From: Anaerotruncus massiliensis (ex Togo et al. 2026)
Lineage (GTDB): Bacteria > Bacillota > Clostridia > Oscillospirales > Ruminococcaceae
DNA length: 64,000 bases
Direction: 5' to 3'
Assembly (NCBI RefSeq): GCF_900199635.1
Contig: NZ_LT962687.1
Span: 915,501-979,500, forward strand
The notes below the pieces were generated by a model, which saw nothing but the letters and a program-made list of their open reading frames with translations, was not told the DNA's origin and did not search any database. Each line of letters begins with the position of its first letter. Position 1 is the first letter of the stretch. The translations under genes were made by a program, and so were the position numbers. Below, piece by piece: positions 32,400 to 40,449 of the stretch.

Positions 32400-32955
32400 G
32401 TGGGGCGGCACGCGCTATTCCTTCACCTTCGGTTTCTTCGCGGTGCTCGCGCTCTGGCTGCTCTGCGACCGTTCGGGGCTCGGTCTGCCCGCGCTGGGGG
32501 GCGTGCTCGTGCACGAGGGCGGGCATATCCTCGTCATGCGCCTGACGGGCGCGCGAATTCTCGCCATGCGGTTCTGCGCGGTCGGGGTGCGGCTGGAAAA
32601 ACGCGGCCTGCTCTCCTACGGCCGGGAGACGGCCGTCTACCTCGGCGGCGTGGCGGCGAACCTGCTCGCCGCGGGGGCGTGCGTCCTCCTCTGCGGCTGG
32701 AACGGCTTCGCCGCCGCAAACCTGGCGCTCTGCATCTTCAACCTCCTGCCGGTCGGCCGGCTGGACGGCGGAGTGCTGCTGGGGCTCGCGCTCTGCCGCG
32801 CCGGGAAGCCCGAACAGGCGGCGTTCTGGCAGAAGCTCGCGGGGTTCGCGGTGCTCACACCCCTCTTCGCGGCGGCCCTCCTGCTGCTGCCGCGCGGCAA
32901 TTATACGATGCTTTTGACCGCGCTTTATCTCGCGGCCACCCTCCTGCGGGGATAG
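32389..32955 (+). CDS. SpoIVFB-like M50 intramembrane metalloprotease
   Basis: A 188-residue polytopic membrane protein of the M50 (site-2 protease) family. The zinc motif is LVHEGGHIL near residue 43, and the third ligand region is FNLLPVGRLDGG near residue 120. In Bacillus, SpoIVFB cleaves pro-sigma-K in the mother cell. This copy is shorter than the Bacillus protein (about 290 residues) and lacks its C-terminal CBS domain, as in several Clostridia. It overlaps the M23 gene by 11 bp. The assignment rests on motif plus partner; another site-2 protease role is possible. Confidence 0.8.
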   Translation: MEFEWGGTRYSFTFGFFAVLALWLLCDRSGLGLPALGGVLVHEGGHILVMRLTGARILAMRFCAVGVRLEKRGLLSYGRETAVYLGGVAANLLAAGACVLLCGWNGFAAANLALCIFNLLPVGRLDGGVLLGLALCRAGKPEQAAFWQKLAGFAVLTPLFAAALLLLPRGNYTMLLTALYLAATLLRG

Positions 32956-32957
32956 GA

Positions 32958-32996
32958 CGAAGGCCCCTCCGGCGCTGCCGGAGGGGCCTTCGGTTT
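32958..32996 (+). terminator. Hairpin after the SpoIVFB-like gene
   Basis: A perfect 16-bp stem (32958-32973 with 32977-32992, loop GCT) with only GTTT behind it; a strong stem but a weak T tract. Confidence 0.65.
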
Positions 32997-33023
32997 GTCA
33001 TTCGGCGGCATGTGTGGTAAAAT
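32995..33023 (+). promoter_or_regulatory. Promoter of the two-lipoprotein unit
   Basis: TTGTCA (32995-33000), 17-bp spacer, TAAAAT (33018-33023), directly behind the hairpin. Confidence 0.65.
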
Positions 33024-33138
33024 GCAGGAGGAAGCGGCGGCCTCTTTTTTCACAAAATTTTGCCAGCCCGGATGAAAACCGCCAAAATCCGACACTGTTT
33101 CAATATCGGATTCGACGGACATAGGAGGAGGGCTTTGG

Positions 33139-34353
33139 ATGAAACGGATGCTCTGCACGCTCGCGGCGGGTTTGCTCTGCCTGTCGCTGGCCGCCTGCGA
33201 AAGCCCGGGGGCGGACGCTCCCGGCGGGGCGCTGCCCGGTTCCCCGCCCGTGACGGCGGGCGTTACCCCGGCGGAATCGGAGCCCGCGCCCGGATCGGCG
33301 GAGGAGTCCCCCAAAGCGTTCCCGGAGGAGGCGGTCATCCTGAGGCCCATGGAGGGAATCGGGAAGAGCGAACTGATCTATGGGGATTTCTTACAGTCGG
33401 GAGACGTGCTGGTGTGCAGCTGGTATGAACGGAAGGGAGAGGGCTCCGAACTCCATTGGATGATCGGGGCGTTTGACCTGTCTTCGGGGGAGATGCGCTA
33501 CCGGTTTCCGGTAGACGAGCTCGTCTGGGGGATGGAGAAGGTCTCATACGGCCCCTATGACTACCGGGTCCTGCTCACGGACCGGATGCTCTACCGGAGC
33601 AGCACCGACGAAACGGCCGAAGCGGTCGTGCCGCTGCCGGAGAATATCGCGCTGCTGGAGTTTGGCCTTTCGACCAGATATTCGCCCTGCGCCTATGACT
33701 ATAGCGGGAACGCCTTTACCTGGGCGGCGGAGGACGGCATTTGGATTTCGGACGCGCGGGGCGAAAACGCCCGAAGAATCCTGAACAACAGCGATCTGCC
33801 CGACGGGATGGGGGCCACGCCCGATGCGCCGCCCTATCTTCTCTACGCTCCGCGGTTTCTCTGCAATGGGGAAAAGGTGGCGGCCGCGCTCTTTTCTCCG
33901 TATGCGGGAGACGGGGAACACTATGCGGGCGCGGTTCTGTGCGATCTGGAAACAGGAGCGCGGACAGAGCTGGAAGTGGGCAGGCGGACCAACGGGTCGA
34001 TCAAGTGCGGCGTCGAGGACCGCTATGTGATCTCACAAAGCGCCTCATATACCGTCGTTCTGGATGCGCAGACCGGCGAAACCCGAAAATATGAAATCCA
34101 CTATAGCGATTTATATCCGGACCTTCTTTTGGAAGCCCGGACGCTTGTTCGGGCCGGCGCGGATGAAAACAGGGAAACCCGTTTTTATATCTGTTCCCTC
34201 GACGACCCGGACGACCGTTCCCACCCGCTGCCCGATCCCTGGAAAGCTCCGTATGAGACCATGTTCGGGCCACGGGACCTCACGGAATCCTATGTTTATT
34301 TTGAAGATGTGGACGGCGACGGCCCGTGGCTGGCCGCCGTGAAATACCGCTAG
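33139..34353 (+). CDS. Lipoprotein with propeller-like repeats (short paralogue)
   Basis: A 404-residue lipoprotein; the lipobox LSLAAC puts the lipidated Cys at about residue 19. After a Pro/Gly/Ala linker, residues 60-400 consist of repeating beta-rich blocks such as DVLVCSWYE, AFDLSSGEMRYRF, YDYRVLL and LDAQTGETRKYEI, like blades of a beta propeller. The same blocks occur in the next gene, so the two are tandem paralogues. Function unknown; surface sensing or binding is a guess. Codon use in the second half is visibly less GC-rich than in its neighbours. Confidence 0.75.
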   Translation: MKRMLCTLAAGLLCLSLAACESPGADAPGGALPGSPPVTAGVTPAESEPAPGSAEESPKAFPEEAVILRPMEGIGKSELIYGDFLQSGDVLVCSWYERKGEGSELHWMIGAFDLSSGEMRYRFPVDELVWGMEKVSYGPYDYRVLLTDRMLYRSSTDETAEAVVPLPENIALLEFGLSTRYSPCAYDYSGNAFTWAAEDGIWISDARGENARRILNNSDLPDGMGATPDAPPYLLYAPRFLCNGEKVAAALFSPYAGDGEHYAGAVLCDLETGARTELEVGRRTNGSIKCGVEDRYVISQSASYTVVLDAQTGETRKYEIHYSDLYPDLLLEARTLVRAGADENRETRFYICSLDDPDDRSHPLPDPWKAPYETMFGPRDLTESYVYFEDVDGDGPWLAAVKYR

Positions 34354-34363
34354 GGGGGATTTG

Positions 34364-36673
34364 ATGAAACGATGGCTCTGCGTCCTGCTGGCGCTGGCGC
34401 TCTGCCTCTTTGCGGCGGGCTGCGTGCAGCCGCCCGTGGAGGGCCCCGCGCCCGCCAAAGAGCCCGCGCGGCCGGCGCCGGAAAAGACGGACGACCCGCT
34501 CCTGCTCGCGATGGAAGCCGAACTGACGGGCGCGCGTCCCGGCGACGTGCGCATCGACCCGCCGGGCGAATTCCAGCGGGTGAGGATGTCCCGCGCGCTG
34601 GTGGAGGGGATCGCGAACCTGCTGACCGTCTCGCCCTTTGAGCGGGTGGAGATGCGTTCCATCGAGGGGGAGGAGGATCTCGGCTACCAGCAGGTGAGCG
34701 TGCTGGGCGGCGGGAAGGTCTGTTCCCTCGAGCTCTTCCTCTGCGGGGAGAGCCACGAGCTGTATCCCGGGAAGACGGTGCTCTGGCTCCAGGTCGGGGA
34801 CGAGACGGGGCAGTACCTGTTCGGCGGGGAGGTCTATGACGGGATCGCCCGGCTGGTCGGGAAAAATACCCTCCCCGACGCCGTGAGCCTCGAGGGGGAG
34901 TACCTGCCGCTCGATTCGACGGATTCCGGCTCGCAGGACCTCTATCCGCGGGAGCTGCTTCAGCTCGGCGGGGTCCTGCTGGTCCGCTATGAGGACGCGG
35001 ACGGTAAGGCGCTTTTCGAGGCGTTCGACACCTCGAGCGGGGAGGCGCTTTACGACTTTTCACCGGAAGCCGGGATCGACCGGATGGAAAGGACCTCCTT
35101 CAACGGCTGGGACTACCGTCTCGTCCAGGACAACGGCGTCGTCTCCTACCGCTCCGCCTCCGATCCGGAAAAATCGGAGGAGCACCGCCTCCCGCTCGAG
35201 CTGTGGCGGCGGATGTCCGGGGAGCGGCCGGGCGGCTACGACCTCGACCCGGCGTCCGGGGCCGCCGCCTGCGCCGACGGCGGGGGGGTGTGGCTCGCCG
35301 GACCCGGCGGCACGGTGCGGCGGGCGCTTTCCTCCGACAGCCTCGCCGAGGCGCTGGGGGACCGCTATCCCGCCAACGCGCCGGAGGATTTCCCGCAGCC
35401 GTGCTATACGGAGCCGCGCCTGCACGGGGGCGGAAGGCTGCTGACCGCGGTCGCGTCGATCCCGGGCGCGCAGTCGGATTACGCCGCGCTGGCGGTCTGC
35501 GACCTGGTCGCGGGGACGGTCGGCTATTACCGGAATTTCGGCGCGATGCGTTCGGGGACGGCCTATCCGGACGATATGACCGTCGTGATGCGCTCCGACA
35601 CGGTCGACACGGTGCTCGACCTCTCGACGGGCGAGACGCGGGAAAGCCCGGTCATGCTCGACCGCGGGGTGCGGGAGCTCTTCACCGCGGACTATGAAAA
35701 TTACCTCTCCGTGCGGACTTCCCGCGCGGACGACGGGCAGAATCTCGTGGAGCTCACCGCCTACGGGGAGGACAAGCCCCTCTTCACCGCGTCGGGCGGA
35801 CAGTTCTACGTGGCGGGCGTCACGCCCGATTACGCGCTCTGCCGCTACCGGGACGGACAGCAGGCGGGGACCCTGCTGCTCCGGTGGAACCGCGCGGGCG
35901 CGCTGACGCTCCACTCCCTGCTCGCGGGCGAGACGGAGCGCGCGGGCGCGGCCCCGATCGACGCCTACGGGACGGGGGAATCGGTGGCCGTGCTGGCCCG
36001 CGCGGCGGACGGGAGCTGGTTCGTCGAATCGTTCGACGCGAAGACGGGCCGCAGCTTCGGGGACGGCGTCCGGCTCGACCGGGAGACCCGCCCCGTCGCG
36101 CTCGCGCCCGTCTATGACCGGGTGGGGTACGACTACCGGCTGCTCACCTCCGGGTCGGTGCTCTACGGCAAGTTCGGGCAGCGGCTCCCCGTGGAGGAAT
36201 ACGCCCTGCCCGACCGCATCGCAACCGCTCTGCTCCCGGACGACGGCTCCTTCGACCTCTCGGGGGAGACGATCGCCTACGCGGCGGACGACGGCATCTG
36301 GACCGCCCGCGCCGACGGCACGGGGGAACAGCTCCGGCTCCCCAACCGGGAGATCGGCCAGCGGACGGACAACATCCCCGCGCGCTACGCCTTCCCCCGC
36401 CTGATGGGCGGCGGGCGCTTCCTCGTCGGGATGCAGGCAATCCTGGGCGGCGAGACCTTCTACTGCGGGTTCACCGTCCTGGACCTTGTCACCGGGGAAA
36501 AGACGGAGGTCTTCGACCCGGACGGCTATTTCCCGGGCGGCGTCCTCTATCCGAACGACTATACCGTCGGGCTGCGGCAGGGGGAGACGGTCGACTATTA
36601 CTCCCTGCCCGACCTGCGGCGCACGGCCGGACCGGGCGAGCCCTATCCAAGCGAAGCCTACCGGTTCGCATAG
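34364..36673 (+). CDS. Lipoprotein with propeller-like repeats (double-length paralogue)
   Basis: A 769-residue lipoprotein with signal peptide and lipobox LFAAGC. It contains the same blocks as the preceding gene (AFDTSSGEALYDF, GWDYRLVQD, LDLSTGETRESP), and a second set in its C-terminal half (VGYDYRLLTSGSVLYG, AADDGIWTARADG, VLDLVTGEKTEVF). It looks like an internal duplication of the 404-residue protein. Function unknown. The ATG at 34364 follows AGGGGGG by six bases and lies 11 bp after the previous stop, so the two are co-transcribed. Confidence 0.78.
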   Translation: MKRWLCVLLALALCLFAAGCVQPPVEGPAPAKEPARPAPEKTDDPLLLAMEAELTGARPGDVRIDPPGEFQRVRMSRALVEGIANLLTVSPFERVEMRSIEGEEDLGYQQVSVLGGGKVCSLELFLCGESHELYPGKTVLWLQVGDETGQYLFGGEVYDGIARLVGKNTLPDAVSLEGEYLPLDSTDSGSQDLYPRELLQLGGVLLVRYEDADGKALFEAFDTSSGEALYDFSPEAGIDRMERTSFNGWDYRLVQDNGVVSYRSASDPEKSEEHRLPLELWRRMSGERPGGYDLDPASGAAACADGGGVWLAGPGGTVRRALSSDSLAEALGDRYPANAPEDFPQPCYTEPRLHGGGRLLTAVASIPGAQSDYAALAVCDLVAGTVGYYRNFGAMRSGTAYPDDMTVVMRSDTVDTVLDLSTGETRESPVMLDRGVRELFTADYENYLSVRTSRADDGQNLVELTAYGEDKPLFTASGGQFYVAGVTPDYALCRYRDGQQAGTLLLRWNRAGALTLHSLLAGETERAGAAPIDAYGTGESVAVLARAADGSWFVESFDAKTGRSFGDGVRLDRETRPVALAPVYDRVGYDYRLLTSGSVLYGKFGQRLPVEEYALPDRIATALLPDDGSFDLSGETIAYAADDGIWTARADGTGEQLRLPNREIGQRTDNIPARYAFPRLMGGGRFLVGMQAILGGETFYCGFTVLDLVTGEKTEVFDPDGYFPGGVLYPNDYTVGLRQGETVDYYSLPDLRRTAGPGEPYPSEAYRFA

Positions 36674-36674
36674 C

Positions 36675-36718
36675 TTGCATTTACCCCCCATTTCATGTAA
36701 AATGGGGGGTAGCTTTTT
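36675..36718 (+). promoter_or_regulatory. Promoter embedded in a terminator hairpin
   Basis: A hairpin TACCCCCCATTT/AAATGGGGGGTA (36682-36693 with 36700-36711) plus GCTTTTT ends the lipoprotein transcript. The same bases provide TTGCAT (36675-36680), a 17-bp spacer and TAAAAT (36698-36703) for the next operon. Transcripts from it would start near 36710, past most of the stem. Confidence 0.65.
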
Positions 36719-36736
36719 GAGAGGATGTTTCAAATC

Positions 36737-38581
36737 ATGAATGTGAGAAAGGCGCTCGAACGGGTGCTTTTGCAGGTACAGAAGCCCGCGCGCTACACCG
36801 GCGGCGAGCTCGGCAGCATTGTAAAGGATCCGGCGAAGGTGGACGTGCGGTTCGCCTTCTGCTTCCCCGACCTCTATGAGGTGGGGATGTCCCACCTCGG
36901 CATGAAGATTCTCTACTCGCTGATGAACGAGCGGGAGGATATCTGGTGCGAGCGGGTGTTCGCGCCGGGCGACGACCTGGAGCGGCTGATGCGGGAGCAC
37001 CGGATCCCCCTCTTCGGGCTCGAGAGCCTCGACGCCGTCACCGATTTCGACTTCATCGGCTTCACGCTGCAATACGAACTGAGCTTCACCGCCATCCTCA
37101 ACATGCTCGACCTCGCGGGGCTGCCGGTGCGCTCCAAGGACCGCACCGGCCTTTCGCCGCTCGTCGTGGCGGGAGGTCCCTGCGCCTGCAACCCCGAGCC
37201 GATCTCGGCGTTCATCGACCTGTTCATCCTCGGCGAGGGGGAGGAGGTCAACCTCGAGTTGATCGACCTCTACAAGATCGCCAAGCGGGAGGGCTGGGAC
37301 AAGCAAACCTTCCTGCGCCGCGCCGCGCGGATCGGGGGCATCTACGTCCCCTCCCTCTACGACGTCAGCTACCGGGAGGACGGCACGATCGAAGCCGTCA
37401 CCCCGCGGGAGGGCGCGCCCGCCCGGGTCCTGAAGCGGATCGTCAGGGATTTCGACGGCGTCTACTATCCGAAGGATTTCGTCGTGCCCTTCACCGAGAC
37501 GGTGCACGACCGCGCGATGGTCGAGGTGCTGCGCGGGTGCATCCGCGGATGCAGGTTCTGCCAGGCGGGGTTCCTCTACCGCCCGCTGCGCGAAAAGCGC
37601 CACGCCACCCTCGACCGGCAGGCGCACGACCTGTGCGACCACACCGGCTACGACGAGGTGTCGCTCACGAGCCTTTCGACGAGCGACTATTCCGAGCTCG
37701 AGCCGCTTCTGAACGACATGCTCTCCTGGACCGAGCGGGACGCGGTCAACATCGCGCTGCCGTCGCTGCGGGTGGACAACTTCTCCAGGGAGCTGGTCGA
37801 GCGGATCGCGGCGGTGCGCAAATCCTCCCTCACCTTCGCGCCCGAGGCCGGGACCCAGCGGCTGCGGGACGTCATCAACAAGAACGTCTCCGAGGAGGAG
37901 GTGCTGCGCACCTGCCGCACCGCCTTCGAGGGGGGCTACAGCAATGTGAAGCTCTACTTCATGATGGGGCTCCCCACCGAGACGGACGAGGACGTGGCGG
38001 GCATCATCCGCCTCGCGCAGAAGGTGGTCGACATGTTCTACCGCCTGCCCGACCGCCCCAAGGGGCGCGGGGTCAGCGTGACCGTCTCGGTCGCCTGCTT
38101 CGTGCCCAAGCCGTTCACCCCCTTCGAGTTCGAGCCGCAGGACACGCGGGAGGAGCTGCGGCGCAAGCAGCGCATCCTGCTCGACACGGTGAAGAGCAAG
38201 AAAATCACCGTCAAATACCACGACAGCCCGACGAGCTTTCTGGAAGCGGTGCTCGCGCGCGGCGACCGGCGGCTGTGCCCCGTCGTCGAATACGCGTGGC
38301 GGCTGGGCTCGAAGCTCGACGGCTGGAACGACTTCTTCTCGATGGAGCGGTGGGAGGACGCCGCCGAGGTGTGCGGCGTGGACTTCTCCTTCTACGCGAA
38401 CCGCCGGAGGAGCTACGGCGAGGTCATGCCGTGGGACCATCTCGACTACGGGGTGACGAAGGCGTACCTCATCCGCGAGCACGAGCGCGCGCTCGCCGCG
38501 CAGGTGACGCCCCACTGCCGCATCAACTGCTCCGGCTGCGGCGCGAACAAGCTGGTGGGAGGTGCCTGCTTTGGGAAATGA
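36737..38581 (+). CDS. TIGR03960-family radical SAM protein
   Basis: A 614-residue radical SAM protein with an N-terminal B12-binding-like domain, the TIGR03960 type. The cluster motif CIRGCRFCQAG lies near residue 270; the C-terminal region ends in a Cys-rich CRINCSGCGAN. It belongs to a conserved Firmicutes pair with a DUF2344 protein, usually near rplU/rpmA or RNase G genes, and is presumed to modify RNA or protein; the reaction is unknown. I chose the ATG at 36737; one at 36725 touches the ribosome binding site. The gene overlaps its DUF2344 partner by 11 bp. Confidence 0.9.
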   Translation: MNVRKALERVLLQVQKPARYTGGELGSIVKDPAKVDVRFAFCFPDLYEVGMSHLGMKILYSLMNEREDIWCERVFAPGDDLERLMREHRIPLFGLESLDAVTDFDFIGFTLQYELSFTAILNMLDLAGLPVRSKDRTGLSPLVVAGGPCACNPEPISAFIDLFILGEGEEVNLELIDLYKIAKREGWDKQTFLRRAARIGGIYVPSLYDVSYREDGTIEAVTPREGAPARVLKRIVRDFDGVYYPKDFVVPFTETVHDRAMVEVLRGCIRGCRFCQAGFLYRPLREKRHATLDRQAHDLCDHTGYDEVSLTSLSTSDYSELEPLLNDMLSWTERDAVNIALPSLRVDNFSRELVERIAAVRKSSLTFAPEAGTQRLRDVINKNVSEEEVLRTCRTAFEGGYSNVKLYFMMGLPTETDEDVAGIIRLAQKVVDMFYRLPDRPKGRGVSVTVSVACFVPKPFTPFEFEPQDTREELRRKQRILLDTVKSKKITVKYHDSPTSFLEAVLARGDRRLCPVVEYAWRLGSKLDGWNDFFSMERWEDAAEVCGVDFSFYANRRRSYGEVMPWDHLDYGVTKAYLIREHERALAAQVTPHCRINCSGCGANKLVGGACFGK

Positions 38582-39248
38582 GCTCTTCAAAATGACCGTC
38601 CGGGTCTTTTACCGGAAGCTCGGGCGGATCAAATACATCTCCCACCTCGACATGGTGCGCTGTATCTCCCGCGCGCTCAAGCGCTCGGGACTGCCGGTGT
38701 GGCACACCCTCGGCTTCCACCCGCACGTCTACCTGACCTTCGCGCTGCCGCTCGCGCTTGGCTATGAGAGCACCTGCGAGTCGATGGATTTCCGCCTCAC
38801 CGGGGAGCTGCCGATGGAGGAGGTGGTGGAGCGCCTCAACGCCGTGCTGCCCGAGGGGGTCCGCTGCTACCGCGCGGCTCCGGCCGGACAGAAGCCGGAG
38901 GCGATCGCGTGGGCGGACTACGAGATCACCCAGGAGTTCGACGGGATGACGGCGGAGGCCGCCGCGGAAAAATTCGCGGCGTGGCGGAACCGGGAGACGG
39001 TCCCCGTCGTCAAGAAGGGCAAAAAGGGGGAGCGCGTGATCGACGCGAAGCCGCACTTTTCGGTGCGGGAGGAGCGCGCGGCGGGCGACACCCTCGTTTT
39101 TACGATGCGCGCCGCCGCCGGCAACACGCTCAACCTCAACCCCACCCTGCTGCTCGACGCGTTCGCGGCGGAGGAGGGGGTGCGCGCGGACTGGATGCGG
39201 GTGGTGCGCACCGCGGTTCTGGACCAGGATGGAAACCCATTTGAATAG
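38571..39248 (+). CDS. DUF2344 (TIGR03936) radical-SAM-linked protein
   Basis: A 225-residue protein of the radical-SAM-linked family TIGR03936/DUF2344. The N-terminus RVFYRKLGRIKYISHLD and the segment SRALKRSGLPVWHTLGFHPH are characteristic. It is the invariant partner of TIGR03960 proteins and sometimes fused to them, so it likely delivers or binds the substrate. The start is most likely TTG at 38571, eight bases after GGGAGG; a GTG at 38562 is too close to that site. Overlaps the upstream gene by 11 bp. Confidence 0.88.
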   Translation: MGNELFKMTVRVFYRKLGRIKYISHLDMVRCISRALKRSGLPVWHTLGFHPHVYLTFALPLALGYESTCESMDFRLTGELPMEEVVERLNAVLPEGVRCYRAAPAGQKPEAIAWADYEITQEFDGMTAEAAAEKFAAWRNRETVPVVKKGKKGERVIDAKPHFSVREERAAGDTLVFTMRAAAGNTLNLNPTLLLDAFAAEEGVRADWMRVVRTAVLDQDGNPFE

Positions 39249-39260
39249 GAGGCATGCAGG

Positions 39261-39608
39261 ATGATTACAAGAAAACGGGAGCTTCCCGAGACGGTCAAGA
39301 CGCAGATGCGCGGCGGCGACGGGGAGGTGCGCATGAAGGAGCTTTTGCAGCCCGGGCAGTTCTGCGGGCACGGCAGGCTCTTCAATCACATGGTCCTCGC
39401 GCCCGGCTGCTCGATCGGCTACCACGAGCACCAGGGCGAGAGCGAGACCTTTTACATCCTCGCGGGCGAAGCGCGCTACAATGACAACGGCACCGAGGTC
39501 ACGCTCTCCCCGGGAGACTGCGCGCACACCGCGTCGGGCCAGGGGCACAGCATCGCAAACGCGGGGGAGACGCCGCTCGAGTTCATCGCGCTCATCGTAA
39601 ATTCGTAA
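39261..39608 (+). CDS. Cupin-domain protein
   Basis: A 115-residue single cupin. Motif 1 is IGYHEHQGESETFYILAG with two His and a Glu as metal ligands, motif 2 is PGDCAHTASGQGHSI. Small cupins of this kind bind a metal and act as isomerases, dioxygenases or sensors; substrate unknown. It lies 12 bp after the DUF2344 gene and is probably part of the same transcript; GGAGG precedes the ATG. Confidence 0.85.
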   Translation: MITRKRELPETVKTQMRGGDGEVRMKELLQPGQFCGHGRLFNHMVLAPGCSIGYHEHQGESETFYILAGEARYNDNGTEVTLSPGDCAHTASGQGHSIANAGETPLEFIALIVNS

Positions 39609-39626
39609 AAAACAGGAAGAAAATAC

Positions 39627-39655
39627 TTGCATTTTGGATTCCCCTGTGGTATCCT
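39627..39655 (+). promoter_or_regulatory. Promoter of rplS
   Basis: TTGCAT (39627-39632), 17-bp spacer, TATCCT (39650-39655). Confidence 0.6.
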
Positions 39656-39661
39656 ATATAA

Positions 39662-39792
39662 GCATGTAATGAACGTTGTGATCCTGCAACGGGATTTCAC
39701 GCCCAATCCAGCCGGATTGAACATGAAACCGGACAGTCCTCTGCCATCGATTTTGGGCATGAATGTCTGCAAAAAATAAGGAGGAAGCAGTA
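39662..39792 (+). promoter_or_regulatory. Candidate L19 leader
   Basis: A ~130-nt untranslated leader before rplS, containing complementary segments such as CAATCC/GGATTG near 39703-39720. Firmicutes rplS transcripts often carry an autoregulatory L19 leader; position and length fit, but I could not match the consensus by eye. Confidence 0.35.
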
Positions 39793-40137
39793 ATGGACGC
39801 TTTGAAGCAGATCGTCACCGATTGCACGAAAGCAGAGCTGCCCAAGATCGAGATCGGCGATACCGTCAAGGTACACGTTTGGATCAAAGAGGGCGAGAAG
39901 AAGAGGGTTCAGGTTTTTGAGGGAACGGTCATCGCCAAGAAACACGGCGGCATCTCCGAGACCTTCACCGTCCGCCGCGTGGCCCACGGCTGCGGCGTCG
40001 AGAGGGTTTTCCCCATCCATTCCCCCAACATCGACAAGGTGGAGCTGGTCAGGAACGGACGCGTCCGCCGCAGCAAGCTCTACTACCTGCGTGACCGCGT
40101 CGGCAAGGCCGCCAAGGTCAAGGACACCATTCGATAA
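39793..40137 (+). CDS. rplS: 50S ribosomal protein L19
   Basis: L19 (114 residues) sits at the 30S-50S interface of the large subunit. Signatures are [20 protein letters not shown] and the C-terminal [10 protein letters not shown]...[16 protein letters not shown]. The ATG at 39793 follows AAGGAGGAAGCAGTA; an in-frame ATG at 39763 lies in the leader. In Firmicutes rplS precedes lepB and rbgA, as it does here, but a hairpin array separates it from lepB. Confidence 0.97.
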   Translation: MDALKQIVTDCTKAELPKIEIGDTVKVHVWIKEGEKKRVQVFEGTVIAKKHGGISETFTVRRVAHGCGVERVFPIHSPNIDKVELVRNGRVRRSKLYYLRDRVGKAAKVKDTIR

Positions 40138-40148
40138 GAACGCTTTTG

Positions 40149-40179
40149 AAAGGGACGTGAAAACGTCCCTTTCTGTTTT
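40149..40179 (+). terminator. Terminator of rplS
   Basis: 10-bp stem AAAGGGACGT/ACGTCCCTTT with GAAA tetraloop, then CTGTTTT. Confidence 0.85.
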
Positions 40180-40308
40180 GTCCGGACATGTGCCGGACAA
40201 AACTCCCCTTGAAAAAGGGGGCGCACACGAGGGGGATGAGGGAGCAAGGCCGCGGGCCGCGGCGATCCGGTTCCCCCTCGTGCAGCCTGCGGGCGGCCCC
40301 GCAGGCTG
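40176..40308. repeat. Hairpin array between two copies of the rplS terminator
   Basis: In order: TTTTGTCCGG/CCGGACAAAA (40176-40202); a small CCCCTT/AAGGGG hairpin near 40205-40221; an 11-bp stem CACGAGGGGGA/TCCCCCTCGTG (40226-40236 with 40272-40282) enclosing a CCGCGG pair; and CAGCCTGCGGG/CCCGCAGGCTG (40283-40308). No ORF of note. Confidence 0.8.
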
Positions 40309-40332
40309 GGGACGTGAAAACGTCCCTTTTCT
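40309..40332 (+). terminator. Second copy of the rplS-type terminator
   Basis: The 21-bp segment GGGACGTGAAAACGTCCCTTT at 40309-40329 is identical to 40152-40172, followed by TCTTTTT. Confidence 0.8.
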
Positions 40333-40374
40333 TTTTCCGATTCTTCGGCCGCGCCCCGGCCGGCGCCGTCCGCC

Positions 40375-40403
40375 TTGAATCGCGGGACGGGGTGTGTTAT
40401 ACT
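40375..40403 (+). promoter_or_regulatory. Promoter of the signal peptidase operon
   Basis: TTGAAT (40375-40380), 17-bp spacer, TATACT (40398-40403). Confidence 0.7.
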
Positions 40404-40449
40404 GAAAATCTATCAATGGAAAGGTCCGGGCTTCCGGAAGGATGGGCGT

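Noticed and set aside
35060-38590. 1176-codon minus-strand frame spanning several genes
   Set aside because: It runs antisense across a lipoprotein and a radical SAM gene with conserved motifs; no start signals.
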